64,000 nt of DNA from Vibrio pelagius. Its GTDB lineage: Bacteria > Pseudomonadota > Gammaproteobacteria > Enterobacterales > Vibrionaceae. The DNA lies in contig NZ_AP025504.1 in assembly GCF_024347575.1 (NCBI RefSeq), positions 434,001 through 498,000 on the forward strand, read 5' to 3'. Position numbers and translations under genes: made by a program. Below, piece by piece: positions 1-9,062 of the stretch. The notes beneath the pieces are model-generated. The model saw nothing but the letters and a program-made list of their open reading frames with translations. It was not told where the DNA came from and made no database searches. Numbering within the stretch: the first letter of the stretch is position 1; every line of letters starts with the position of its first letter.

Positions 1-117
1 TACGGCCTTGCTTACACTATCTCTGCAGCAATGATGGCAGTATGTATTGTTCTTGCAATCATCACTAAGCCTATGTCTGAAGCAAAAGTTGCCGAGCTAA
101 AAGCATCTCAAGCTTAA
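1..117 (+). CDS. C-terminal end of a membrane transporter (partial)
   Basis: Frame 1 is open from the first base and ends with TAA after 38 codons. The peptide contains one hydrophobic stretch (AMMAVCIVLAIITKP) followed by a short charged tail rich in Ala and Lys. That is the usual end of a multi-spanning inner-membrane transporter, with the last helix and a cytoplasmic tail. A rho-independent terminator follows, so this is the true 3' end. The family (MFS or another) cannot be decided from the fragment. Confidence 0.55.
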   Translation, partial: YGLAYTISAAMMAVCIVLAIITKPMSEAKVAELKASQA

Positions 118-143
118 TCTTATAAAAGATTGAATTTGAAAAG

Positions 144-176
144 AAAGAGCTTAACCTTAGGGTTAGGCTCTTTTTG
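144..176 (+). terminator. Rho-independent terminator
   Basis: Stem AAGAGCTTAACC pairs with GGTTAGGCTCTT (one mismatch) around a short loop, followed by a T run. It lies 27 bases after the stop codon of the partial transporter. Confidence 0.8.
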
Positions 177-246
177 TATCTGCGTCCTATAAACTGGTTG
201 GGTTAGAAGGAAGCCTTTTCAAATAACGGATTGATGAGACAAAGAC

Positions 247-1887
247 TTGCTAGACAACACACCTGTACTACCACCAACTTATTACCTCGATAACTTCCAA
301 CGCCTTATCGAACACGCCCAACAGTGGTATCTAGATCTACTTACCCCTCAAGAGCAAGAGTGGCTGAGACGTTTCATGGCTTTGCCCTCGCCCGCTCGTT
401 GTGCTCTTGTGAGAATGTTCAGCCGCAAAGGACATTGGTTTCGAAGCGATAAGCTTAACTATCAAGAGATCGACGATTTTCCGCTGCAACTTGAACGCCT
501 TGGCGAACAAGGCTTTATTCGCTCAAGCAAAGGAATGAATGAAGCTCGACCGGTCATCTCCTATTCAGATTTGGCGCGAGAGCTACTAACGAAGCCAGAG
601 TTGTTTCAAGTATTCCCAGACCTCGTATCAAACCGCACCGCTCGCAAGGATGTCTTGCTACAGCAGTTGCCAGACGAGACGTTCACTGGTTTTGAGCAGC
701 TTCCGTTTGCCTGCATTGAACTGCTACACCCCGAGTTCATCAACCTATTGCTCGTGCTTTTCTTTGGCAATACTCACCAAGATCTAAGCCAATTTGTGTT
801 GAGTGATTTAGGGCTGAACACCTTCGAGCCGGTAACTATTACCCTCGAAACTCGATTCTTTCAAAGCCGTGAGCAGGTAGACGAACTGTTAACGCTGCAC
901 AAGATTCACAACCAATACTATGAGATCACAACAAAAGACTCCGTATCCCTCACAGCTCTGCTGGATAGCATACCAACCAACAGCGATCACACTGCGCTAA
1001 TTCGACGCCGATCCAAGCTGATCAATTTGATTGCCAGAGATCTTGAGCGATTGGGAGAGTATCAACTCGCCCTACACTATTTTACTCAATCGCACCTACC
1101 CCCAAGTCGTGAACGACAGGCGCGTATTCATGACAAGCTAAACCAAACCCAAGCAATGAGTGACGTTGTCACCGATATACTGCAACATCCGATTGATGTC
1201 GCGGAGTTAGAAGTGGCGCACAAGTTAGAACAAAGAGTACAAAGACTTCAAGGTCACAAAGTACCACGAACCAAAAAGCCAACCTGTGAGAATGAACATC
1301 TAAAATTGGACCTCAGCACGGTACGCGTCGAGGAGGCCGTACGCGCACATATGGAAAAACAAGGTTGGCATTGTTACTTCAGCGAGAATACCTTTCTCAA
1401 CGGTTTGTTTGGCTTGGCATTTTGGGACGTGATATTTGCGGAAGTGGATGGCGCCTTTATCAACCAGTATCAATATCGCCCTCTCGACCTATACCACGAC
1501 GACTTTGTTAGCAAGAGACAAGAGTTGATAGAGCAAACCTTTAGTGCACTCAATAATGAAGGTATGGAAATCTTATTCGATACATTTCAAGCCAAACAAG
1601 GTATCGCTAACCCTTTTGTGCAGTGGGCCTACTTCTCCAAAGATCTTTTAGAGCGAGCGATCGAACATATCCCCCTACCTGTGCTTTGTGACCTGTTTAG
1701 AGTATTACTCAAAGATCTCAAACTGTATCGAACGGGTATGCCTGATCTGATTGCCTTCAATGATTACGGCTTTCGTTGGGTAGAAGTGAAAGGGCCTGGG
1801 GATAAGCTCCAAGACAATCAGTGGCGTTGGATTAAAGAGTTCGACAAACTAGAGATACCTTTTTCTGTCTGCTGGGTAAATCAATAA
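247..1887 (+). CDS. VRR-NUC domain nuclease (FAN1-like)
   Basis: A 546-residue protein whose C-terminal ~110 residues form a VRR-NUC (PD-(D/E)xK) nuclease domain. The catalytic set is visible as PD at 499-500, EVK at 513-515 and a downstream Gln in KLQDNQ. This is the bacterial counterpart of FAN1, a structure-specific nuclease acting on flaps and crosslinked DNA in the eukaryotic enzyme. The N-terminal ~350 residues are helical and likely bind DNA, as in FAN1. The start used is TTG at 247; no in-frame ATG lies near it and the Shine-Dalgarno is weak, so the start is uncertain. It is monocistronic: a terminator lies before it and an unrelated regulatory locus after it. Family assignment is firm; the cellular role is inferred. 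Confidence 0.85.
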   Translation: MLDNTPVLPPTYYLDNFQRLIEHAQQWYLDLLTPQEQEWLRRFMALPSPARCALVRMFSRKGHWFRSDKLNYQEIDDFPLQLERLGEQGFIRSSKGMNEARPVISYSDLARELLTKPELFQVFPDLVSNRTARKDVLLQQLPDETFTGFEQLPFACIELLHPEFINLLLVLFFGNTHQDLSQFVLSDLGLNTFEPVTITLETRFFQSREQVDELLTLHKIHNQYYEITTKDSVSLTALLDSIPTNSDHTALIRRRSKLINLIARDLERLGEYQLALHYFTQSHLPPSRERQARIHDKLNQTQAMSDVVTDILQHPIDVAELEVAHKLEQRVQRLQGHKVPRTKKPTCENEHLKLDLSTVRVEEAVRAHMEKQGWHCYFSENTFLNGLFGLAFWDVIFAEVDGAFINQYQYRPLDLYHDDFVSKRQELIEQTFSALNNEGMEILFDTFQAKQGIANPFVQWAYFSKDLLERAIEHIPLPVLCDLFRVLLKDLKLYRTGMPDLIAFNDYGFRWVEVKGPGDKLQDNQWRWIKEFDKLEIPFSVCWVNQ

Positions 1888-2006
1888 CATTCAGAGAGCT
1901 AACAGAACCACCGATAGAAATACAAGTAATACTCAAATGAAAACTCGGGACGCGTCCAATTTGATGCATTTGGTTACAAAGGCATCGCTATGCTCGTTGC
2001 ATTCAC

Positions 2007-2051
2007 CACACCAATTATTGATAATAGTTTTCATTATCAATAATTGGTGTG
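2007..2051. promoter_or_regulatory. Perfect 19-bp inverted repeat with embedded Fur-box-like core
   Basis: The arms 2007-2025 (CACACCAATTATTGATAAT) and 2033-2051 are exact reverse complements around the 7-base spacer AGTTTTC. The centre, 2020-2038, matches 15 of 19 positions of the Fur consensus GATAATGATAATCATTATC. The repeat ends five bases before the ATG (2056) of the response regulator, so it may act both as a Fur operator and as an mRNA hairpin near the ribosome-binding region. Iron control of the downstream TonB receptor locus fits. Confidence 0.7.
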
Positions 2052-2055
2052 CCTT

Positions 2056-2802
2056 ATGTTGTCTTTCGATTACTCTCCTACCCCCTCAAAAGTAAAAGAT
2101 CCTACGTCAGGTCGGCTCCTTGTTGTCGAGGACGACATAACCCTCAATGAACACCTTAGTGACTTGCTAAGTAATCGTGGCTATCAAGTGTCGAGCACCA
2201 CGTGTGGCGAAAAAGCGCTAGAGCTTCTTAGGCTAGAAAGCTTCGACCTAATATTACTGGATGTCGACTTACCTAAGGTTGATGGCTTCAGCATTCTTAA
2301 TTTTGTTCATGAGAGCTCACAAACTCCAGTGATCATGCTAACCGCTTATGGTGCGGAAGAGCATCGTATTCGAGGCTTTAAATCGGGTGCTGATGACTAC
2401 ATTTCTAAGCCATGCAGCTTCACCGAAATCAGCTTGCGAGTTGAAGCTGTCCTTAGACGCAGCAAGCCTGAACCTCTTAACCAAACTCCCTCACACCGCC
2501 TTCAACATCACGAGCTCACCCTCGACAGACTCACTCACAACGTTAGTGTGACTATCGATAATCAACAGCAAACGACTGAACTGACTCCAACTCAATTCAA
2601 GCTTCTCTGGGTATTGGTTCAAAATGCAGGTTCGGTTCAAAACAAACCATTTTTATATCAAGCGGTACTCGAACGAGAGTTTAGTCAATACGATCGCAGC
2701 TTAGATATGCACCTCTCCAGAGTCAGAAAAAAGCTACTCTCATTTGGTATGCCTAACGATCGTATTCAAACCGTGCATGGTAAGGGATACATCGTAAAAT
2801 GA
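2056..2802 (+). CDS. OmpR/PhoB-family response regulator (PeuR-like)
   Basis: A 248-residue two-component regulator. The receiver domain (about residues 20-135) has the acidic pair ED at 25-26, phospho-acceptor Asp69 in LLDVDLP and the conserved Lys in ISKP. A winged-helix C-terminal domain with LTPTQFKLL and the terminal HGKGYIV motif follows. The open frame extends back to TTG 2044, but ATG 2056 is preferred because the TTG lies inside the inverted repeat. It overlaps the sensor kinase gene by four bases (ATGA), so the two are translationally coupled. Order regulator-kinase-TonB receptor and the Fur-like sites resemble peuRSA of V. parahaemolyticus; that identity is inferred from layout, not proven. 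Confidence 0.88.
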   Translation: MLSFDYSPTPSKVKDPTSGRLLVVEDDITLNEHLSDLLSNRGYQVSSTTCGEKALELLRLESFDLILLDVDLPKVDGFSILNFVHESSQTPVIMLTAYGAEEHRIRGFKSGADDYISKPCSFTEISLRVEAVLRRSKPEPLNQTPSHRLQHHELTLDRLTHNVSVTIDNQQQTTELTPTQFKLLWVLVQNAGSVQNKPFLYQAVLEREFSQYDRSLDMHLSRVRKKLLSFGMPNDRIQTVHGKGYIVK

Positions 2803-4133
2803 GTCGATTATTGTTTTGGCGCTTATTTATCGTACTGTCGTGTGGCGTAGTGATCTTTTTCTCTCTATTGCACAGTGCCGCAATACTCTCAAACGAGAAA
2901 ATGAGTTACATAAAAAAGAATCATCAACAAGAGATCCTCACTTGGGGACAGACTGCTCAAAACTTCCTAGCCAAGCAGCAGTTTTCAGAGCTTGATATTT
3001 GGCTTGATGAACTCTCTGAAACGGAAAACACTTGGGTAACAGTGGTTCAGTCTAGAATTGATGTTGTCGCAGGTAATGAACTCAATCAGCGCTTCTGGGA
3101 GGGTTACGGAATTGGCCGCAATGTTGAGTGGAAAATACACTTAGACTTTCCTGACAATCCAATCATGGAGGTCGCACTCAGCCCTTCTAACTATCATTTC
3201 CTGGTTATACTTCCTGATAGAATGCGTCCCGGAACCTACATGTCTCATGCATTCTGGCTATTTCGCTTTATCATCCCGTTTTCTACGCTTCTCGCACTGA
3301 CTGTCTATTTGTATCGTTACGTGATGCGCCCACTCCAACAGTTTCATTGTGCAACGCAAGAGTTCAGCAAGGGCAATTACTCAGCGCGCATTCCAACACA
3401 ACTCACGCGAGGCAACGATGAATTTAGCCAGATTGCATGCACATTCAACGCGATGGCTGAAAAAACTTCGGATGTCATCACCCACAATCGAAACCTAATC
3501 TCCGACATGTCCCATGAAATCAGAACACCGATTGCTCGTGTTGAAACTGCGATAGATTGTATCGAGCAAAACATCAAGCCCGACGCCATGATGAAGCGAA
3601 TCAAAAGCGAAACCAGAAACATGCGTGAGTTGGCTGAAGACACCTTAACTTTGGCTTGGTTAGAGAACGAAAATCCCGACCTTCGACAAGAGTGTTTCGA
3701 TCTGATTGAGTTGGTTGAAGCGATCGTCGAGGATGCTCGATTTGAATTCTCTAACAAACAGATCCTGCTTAACTCTTCAGATACACTGATGCTTCGCAAC
3801 TCCAACCAGAGAGCTTTAGCACATGCAATAGAGAATATCTTGCGCAATGGTCTTCGTTACACACCTGAAGGCGAACAACTTTCAATTGATATTGTAAGTG
3901 AAAAGTCGACAGTGAAGCTCACTCTCACGGACAGTGGACCGGGTATTGATCCGCAACTTTATAGCAAGATGTTTACCCCGTTCTTTAAAGCACATAACCA
4001 AGTTGACACTCGCAAAGGGTTTGGGGTTGGGCTAGCACTCGCCAAACGTCACATAGAAGCCGTTAGGGGCTCGGTTAGCGCTCGCAACGCACCAGACAAA
4101 GGGCTTTGCGTAAGTATCGAACTGCCAATTTAG
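2799..4133 (+). CDS. Two-component sensor histidine kinase (PeuS-like)
   Basis: A 444-residue inner-membrane sensor. It has a helix at residues 5-28, a periplasmic domain to about 150, a second helix at 153-172, a HAMP region, the H-box DMSHEIRTPIARVE with His239, and a HATPase domain with N-box (ENILRNGLRY), G1 (DSGPGID) and G2 (GFGVGLA). The short periplasmic domain has no recognisable ligand fold. It is the partner of the regulator that overlaps its start. Placed directly upstream of a TonB-dependent receptor, it probably senses an envelope or siderophore-related signal and controls that receptor. Confidence 0.88.
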   Translation: MSRLLFWRLFIVLSCGVVIFFSLLHSAAILSNEKMSYIKKNHQQEILTWGQTAQNFLAKQQFSELDIWLDELSETENTWVTVVQSRIDVVAGNELNQRFWEGYGIGRNVEWKIHLDFPDNPIMEVALSPSNYHFLVILPDRMRPGTYMSHAFWLFRFIIPFSTLLALTVYLYRYVMRPLQQFHCATQEFSKGNYSARIPTQLTRGNDEFSQIACTFNAMAEKTSDVITHNRNLISDMSHEIRTPIARVETAIDCIEQNIKPDAMMKRIKSETRNMRELAEDTLTLAWLENENPDLRQECFDLIELVEAIVEDARFEFSNKQILLNSSDTLMLRNSNQRALAHAIENILRNGLRYTPEGEQLSIDIVSEKSTVKLTLTDSGPGIDPQLYSKMFTPFFKAHNQVDTRKGFGVGLALAKRHIEAVRGSVSARNAPDKGLCVSIELPI

Positions 4134-4252
4134 TCGAGCACATTCCAATTCGCTTTATGGTTATGAAGTGGCTGTTCTATATGGCAATTTCTGATATGTA
4201 ACATTTGTAAAATTGATTTACTCAATACCCAAATTACACCAAAATCCAGATC

Positions 4253-4271
4253 GATAATAATTCTCATTAAC
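4253..4271. promoter_or_regulatory. Fur-box-like site upstream of the TonB receptor
   Basis: GATAATAATTCTCATTAAC matches 15 of 19 positions of the Fur consensus. It lies 14 bases before the GTG start of the receptor and just upstream of its Shine-Dalgarno (GGAGG, 4275-4279). Iron repression of the receptor is the natural reading; being so close to the start, bound Fur would block RNA polymerase or early elongation. Confidence 0.7.
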
Positions 4272-4284
4272 ATCGGAGGTTTCG

Positions 4285-6204
4285 GTGAATTTACCAGCCA
4301 CTTTTAAATTAAGCCCTATTGCTTTATCTCTGCTTCTCATTTCTAACAGTGCTTTTTCTGCAGACGATACTGAGGTCATCGAAGTGACCGGTCACCAAGT
4401 TCATACTGGAGATGTGACCATCACTGCAGATGACCTGGACAAGCGTCAAGCCCAAGATCTCAACGACATTTTTCGTGGTGATGCTGAAGTAAGCGTGGGT
4501 GGCTCTTCAGGCATATCTCAAAAGATCTATGTACGTGGCCTTGAAGACACCATGCTGAATATTTCTGTTGATGGTGCTGAGCAGTCGGGCAGCCTATTCC
4601 ATCACCAAGGTCGACTCTCGATTGAGCCAGAACTGCTCAAACAAGTCGATGTCAGTGCGGGTGCAGGCCGTGCGACAAATGGTCCGGGAGCACTAGGTGG
4701 TGCCATCCAATTTAAGACCAAAGACGCTCATGATCTGCTCCATCCAAACGATAGCTTTGGCGCACAGGTCAAAGGTGGTTATTACACCAACAACGATGGT
4801 TACAAAGTCTCTACGAGTCTTTACGGTGAAGTTACCGAAGGCTTAGGGTTACTTGCCTCGTTTGGTTACGTTGATGGACAGAATATCAAAGATGGAAACG
4901 GTGATAGCCAGCCTTATACGGCTTTAGAACAAACTGTGGCGCTCCTTAAACTCTCAGGTCAAGTTACTGAAAGTCAGTACTTCTCTTTGAGTTACGACTT
5001 CCGCCAAGACGATGGCCGTCGCTTAAATCGACCACACTTTCAGCCAAGTTTCAAAAACGATCCATTAGATCAAGAGGCCGACCGCCATACAATTACAGCC
5101 TCTCACAAGTATACGGGCAGCGATAGGCTAAATGTTGAGAGTACGCTCTACAACACCAGCAATCGCATCGCGCACAAAAACCACCCAAGATGGGGAACCA
5201 GTGACGGTTCAATTGATACCTATGGTGCAAAAATCAGTAACACCTCGAACTGGACAACAAATACGGTTATTTACGGTGTCGACTACAAAAATGATACTGC
5301 AGATTTTGACACGGGTTCCGGTGCTCAAAACAGTAAAGAGAAAGGCAAGGTTTACGGCTTGTTTGTTCAAGACGATTGGCGCATTACCCAAGACCTAACA
5401 CTCACTGCGGGAGCTCGTTACGACTGGTATGAACTGGAAGACAATAAAGACCAGAAATTTGATTCTAGCGGCTTTAGCCCCAATGCTGGTTTAGATTACA
5501 AGATCACGCCTTCTATCAATGTATTTGCTAGCTACGCTGAAGCGTTTCGCGGTCAACAGATCAAAGAGCTGTTCGTCATCGATTACAAAGAGAACGACCC
5601 TAATCGCAAACCGGAAAAAGCGCAAAACACAGAGTTCGGAATGGCTTATCAAGCACAAGATCTCGCCATTGGAGCCACCTTTTTCTATAGCGAAATCGAA
5701 GATGTTGTCGGTGATAACGGCACCATCACCAATGTCGGTGACCTGAAAAACAAAGGCATTAATGCGTACATCAGCTATCAATTTGACCAACTGCGCACAC
5801 GCCTAAGTTACAGCCAGTCACGCCCAGAGCTGAACGGTGAGCCACTATCAGACGACAGTATGAACATTGGTACATCAGTTGGTGATACATGGGTTCTCGA
5901 TTTAGGTTACACAGCAACAGAAAGCTTAGAACTTGGCTGGAACGCTCGTTTTGTAGAACGCTTAACCGATGTTGCAGACCCAAGTGCTCACCCTGAAAAG
6001 CCTGGCTACGGCGTTCATGACCTTTACGCACAGTGGATTCCCATGTCGAATGACAAGCTGACATTCACTCTGTCAGTGAAGAACGTGTTTGATAAGTTCT
6101 ACTTCGATCACGCCTCATACATGGAATACATTGGTAGCCCTGTCGCACAAGGCTATGCAAGTGCAGGCCGCGATTTCCGCTTCAACGCGAGCTACTCATT
6201 CTAA
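4285..6204 (+). CDS. TonB-dependent outer-membrane receptor (siderophore; PeuA-like)
   Basis: A 639-residue outer-membrane receptor. Residues 1-25 are a signal peptide ending NSAFSA. A TonB-box-like TEVIEVTG, a plug domain with YVRGLEDTMLNISVDGA and a 22-strand-type barrel follow, ending in the terminal Phe (ASYSF) needed for barrel insertion. The start is GTG at 4285 with a strong GGAGG eight bases away. It would import an iron chelate using TonB-ExbBD energy. The Fur-like site and the upstream two-component pair argue for an iron siderophore, as for the enterobactin receptor PeuA. The actual ligand cannot be read from sequence, and colicin/vibriobactin-type or heme receptors remain possible. 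Confidence 0.85.
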   Translation: MNLPATFKLSPIALSLLLISNSAFSADDTEVIEVTGHQVHTGDVTITADDLDKRQAQDLNDIFRGDAEVSVGGSSGISQKIYVRGLEDTMLNISVDGAEQSGSLFHHQGRLSIEPELLKQVDVSAGAGRATNGPGALGGAIQFKTKDAHDLLHPNDSFGAQVKGGYYTNNDGYKVSTSLYGEVTEGLGLLASFGYVDGQNIKDGNGDSQPYTALEQTVALLKLSGQVTESQYFSLSYDFRQDDGRRLNRPHFQPSFKNDPLDQEADRHTITASHKYTGSDRLNVESTLYNTSNRIAHKNHPRWGTSDGSIDTYGAKISNTSNWTTNTVIYGVDYKNDTADFDTGSGAQNSKEKGKVYGLFVQDDWRITQDLTLTAGARYDWYELEDNKDQKFDSSGFSPNAGLDYKITPSINVFASYAEAFRGQQIKELFVIDYKENDPNRKPEKAQNTEFGMAYQAQDLAIGATFFYSEIEDVVGDNGTITNVGDLKNKGINAYISYQFDQLRTRLSYSQSRPELNGEPLSDDSMNIGTSVGDTWVLDLGYTATESLELGWNARFVERLTDVADPSAHPEKPGYGVHDLYAQWIPMSNDKLTFTLSVKNVFDKFYFDHASYMEYIGSPVAQGYASAGRDFRFNASYSF

Positions 6205-6244
6205 TCGGTAGACACTACTGGTTCTAATCGGTAGGCGCTTCTGG
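6199..6244 (+). repeat. 23-bp tandem direct repeat at the receptor stop codon
   Basis: Two copies, 6199-6221 and 6222-6244, share TTCTAATCGGTAG and CTGG with three substitutions in between. The first copy contains the last Phe codon and TAA of the receptor, so the second looks like a duplicated gene end. Confidence 0.7.
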
Positions 6245-6295
6245 GTCTATTCAATAGGTACTTCCAGGCATACTGCGGAGACCTAATCAAACCTA

Positions 6296-6334
6296 GCGAG
6301 TAGCGTTACTTTTTCCTTTACGCTGCTCGCTTTT
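6296..6334 (+). terminator. Rho-independent terminator after the TonB receptor
   Basis: GCGAGTAGCGTTA pairs imperfectly with TTACGCTGCTCGC, followed by TTTTC. It lies about 90 bases after the receptor stop. Confidence 0.6.
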
Positions 6335-6425
6335 CTCACCCAGGCTATTCAACAAATTACTAGAACATGAGCATTTTCAATCATTTTCGATATACTTAAG
6401 AAAAATGATAAAACTATAAGTCTCT

Positions 6426-8780
6426 ATGAATTTAAAACGAATCTTGGTTGTCGTACTGGTCAGCCTCTTCTCTGGTTGTGCAATGTACGCTGGCTTAAAC
6501 TTCGACGAACTGTTTGGCGAACCCGAAGTTCGCGACCGCCAAGCACCTGTGGTTTCTGCACAAGCACAACATTTCATTAATGAAGTAAAACCGATTATCG
6601 ATAACCGATGTGTGGTGTGTCACGCCTGTTACGATGCGCCGTGCCAACTAAAAATGTCCTCAGTAGAAGGAATAGACCGCGGTGCAAGCAAAGAGTTGGT
6701 TTATGAGGGCACCCGTTTAACCGCATCGGCCCCTACTCGTCTGTTTGAAGATGCGCAGACGACTCAGGAATGGCGCGAGGCAGACTTCCACCCTGTGCTG
6801 AACGAGCGTATGCAAAATTCGACCGCAAACTTAGACGCCGGTTTAATTGCTCGTATGCTGATTCAAAAAGAGAACCACCCACTTCCCGATCAAAAACAGT
6901 TAGAAGGCTTTGATTTTGCTGTCGATCGCGATCAGCAGTGTCCGACTATTGAAGAGTATGCTCAATACGAGAGAGATTACCCAACATGGGGAATGCCTTA
7001 CGGGATGCCAAATCTTAATAAAGGTGAATATGCGACTTTGATGAGCTGGTTAGAGAACGGCGCCATCATGAACGCCCACATCCCTTTGACTGAAGATGAG
7101 CAAGCACTGGTTGATACTTATGAGAGCTTCTTAAACAAAAGCGCGCGTAAGAGTCAGCTGTCTGCTCGTTACATCTACGAGCACTTATTCCTTTCTCACC
7201 TCTACTTCTCAGAGTTAGAGGGGCCAACGCGCTTCTTCACCTTGGTTCGCTCTGCAACACCACCGGGTCAACCAGTTCAACGCATTACCACTCGTCGACC
7301 ATATGACGATCCTGAGGTGGCACGCGTTTACTATCGCATCATTCCCGAGCAGGGAACCATTGTCGATAAAACCCACATGCCGTTTGCTTTGAATGGGAAA
7401 CGCCTGCAAGACTGGACAACTTGGTTCGTTAATACACCATACACAGTGCGAGAGCTACCAAGCTATGATGTCGATGTCGCTGCCAACCCAATGACAGCGT
7501 TTGAGGCCCTGCCTGTCAACTCGCGCTTTAAATTCATGCTCGATAACGCACAAAACACCATCATGGCCTATATCAAAGGCCCGGTATGTCGCGGACAATT
7601 GGCATTGAACGTTATTAATGACCGTTTCTGGGTGGTGTTTGTCGACCCGGATAAAGCCGATCTTCCTGAGATCAATGACTTCTACGCTAGCCAAAAAGAT
7701 AACCTAAAACTGCCCGGGGAACTTGAGAGTAACACACTACCTGTCACTAATTGGGTTAAGTACTCAAAACAACAAGCTCGCTACCTAGACGGTAAGTCCG
7801 AGTTCGCTAATAAATGGTTCAAAAACGGTGAGAACCTCACCATGAACGTTATTTGGGACGGTGGCGGTACCAACCCAAATGCAGCGTTAACCGTGTTTAG
7901 GCACTTCGACAGTGCTTCTGTGGTGCAAGGTTTGGTGGGGACACAACCAAAGACAGCATGGGTACTTGATTACGCGCTCCTTGAGCGTATCCATTACCTG
8001 TTAGTTGCGGGCTTCGATGTGTACGGCAACTTTGGCCACCAGCTGATGACACGCATGTTTATGGACTTCCTGCGTCTAGAGGGCGAGAGTAACTTCTTGA
8101 CCCTGTTACCTAAAGATGTGCGCCATAAAGAGCACTCAAGCTGGTATCAAGACCAAGACACTCAGCTAAGCGATTTCTTGCAGCGTAATATCACGCCATT
8201 CGATCAGCCTTCCAGCGTTGTTTACAAAACTGATGATCCGAAGGCGGAGTTGTTCGACATGTTAAAAGAGAAGCTAAGACCTATCCTCAATGATCGCTAT
8301 GAGATCGTGAATACTGGATTTGAACCGAAGCACGAGGCTCTACTACAACAAGTCGACGCGATTAAGGGAGCAGGTCTACAACACGTACCTCAACTAGTGA
8401 TGATGATGATCAAAGCTCACAGCGGTGAGGAGCAGTTATTTACAATGCTTCACAACAACTCTCATACCAACATCTCCAGTTTGTTTGATGAAGAGAGCAA
8501 TCGTGACTACGAGAACGATGATCTTACGTTGGTGAGAGGCGTTGTAGGTAGCTACCCTGCAGCTTTCCTAGAGCTGGATGAAACGGAAATCCCTCAGCTT
8601 GTCTCGATGCTACAAGCCATTGAAACTGAAGAGGACTATGTGGCATTACTGGATAAGTTTGCGGTACGCAGAAGCTCAAGTGACTTTTGGCCTTTCAGCG
8701 ACCGTGTTCACCAATGGTATCAGCAAAATCAACCTATAGAGTTTGGTCTGCTCGACTACAATCGCTTTGAAAACCGCTAA
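6426..8780 (+). CDS. cti: Fatty acid cis/trans isomerase (Cti)
   Basis: A 784-residue protein matching the Cti family in length and layout. It converts cis to trans unsaturated acyl chains in membrane phospholipids, rigidifying the membrane under heat or solvent stress. An N-terminal hydrophobic segment with the lipobox-like FSGC (Cys18) targets it to the periplasm. The cytochrome c-type heme motif CVVCH lies at 62-66, followed by two more cysteines (HACYDAPC). The heme site is a known hallmark of the family. The gene stands alone between a terminator and a repeat element; its Shine-Dalgarno is weak. Identification is strong. Confidence 0.92.
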   Translation: MNLKRILVVVLVSLFSGCAMYAGLNFDELFGEPEVRDRQAPVVSAQAQHFINEVKPIIDNRCVVCHACYDAPCQLKMSSVEGIDRGASKELVYEGTRLTASAPTRLFEDAQTTQEWREADFHPVLNERMQNSTANLDAGLIARMLIQKENHPLPDQKQLEGFDFAVDRDQQCPTIEEYAQYERDYPTWGMPYGMPNLNKGEYATLMSWLENGAIMNAHIPLTEDEQALVDTYESFLNKSARKSQLSARYIYEHLFLSHLYFSELEGPTRFFTLVRSATPPGQPVQRITTRRPYDDPEVARVYYRIIPEQGTIVDKTHMPFALNGKRLQDWTTWFVNTPYTVRELPSYDVDVAANPMTAFEALPVNSRFKFMLDNAQNTIMAYIKGPVCRGQLALNVINDRFWVVFVDPDKADLPEINDFYASQKDNLKLPGELESNTLPVTNWVKYSKQQARYLDGKSEFANKWFKNGENLTMNVIWDGGGTNPNAALTVFRHFDSASVVQGLVGTQPKTAWVLDYALLERIHYLLVAGFDVYGNFGHQLMTRMFMDFLRLEGESNFLTLLPKDVRHKEHSSWYQDQDTQLSDFLQRNITPFDQPSSVVYKTDDPKAELFDMLKEKLRPILNDRYEIVNTGFEPKHEALLQQVDAIKGAGLQHVPQLVMMMIKAHSGEEQLFTMLHNNSHTNISSLFDEESNRDYENDDLTLVRGVVGSYPAAFLELDETEIPQLVSMLQAIETEEDYVALLDKFAVRRSSSDFWPFSDRVHQWYQQNQPIEFGLLDYNRFENR

Positions 8781-8788
8781 GGCTTGCA

Positions 8789-8964
8789 ATACCAATCGTA
8801 GTAAATAATTGCTCACCCTAGCTTGTTAAAATGCTCGATAACTACGTTAGAATTTTTGATTGTAGAATAACTACTTATCGAAACTCTCTGTTGCAGAAAA
8901 ACTGCCTTGTTCTCAAGCCTTTTTCCTTCGCTATTTTTGATCACTTACTTATTGTGATTGGTAT
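8789..8964. repeat. MITE-like palindromic intergenic repeat (Vibrio type)
   Basis: This 176-bp segment begins ATACCAATC and ends GATTGGTAT. The terminal ~24 bases of both ends are imperfect inverted repeats (about 19 of 24 match). It contains no ORF of note and sits between the convergent cti and torS genes. Such ATACCAATC-ended elements are familiar from Vibrionaceae intergenic regions; mobility by a trans-acting transposase is inferred. Confidence 0.6.
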
Positions 8965-9004
8965 AACCCATCCTACATCATTCAAACTAGATTGAGTTAA
9001 AACG

Positions 9005-9037
9005 AAAAATCCTCTGCCTTAACTGCAGAGGATTTTT
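9005..9037 (-). terminator. Strong bidirectional terminator between cti and torS
   Basis: AAAAATCCTCTGC (9005-9017) pairs perfectly with GCAGAGGATTTTT (9025-9037) around a 7-base loop. A and T tracts on both sides let it work in either direction; it directly follows the torS stop. Confidence 0.85.
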
Positions 9038-9062
9038 GTTATTGGAGGCTTAAATGTCATGG

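Noticed and set aside
3377..3847. A 156-residue minus-strand frame inside the sensor kinase gene
   Set aside because: It is antisense to the conserved kinase core and has no independent coding signs.
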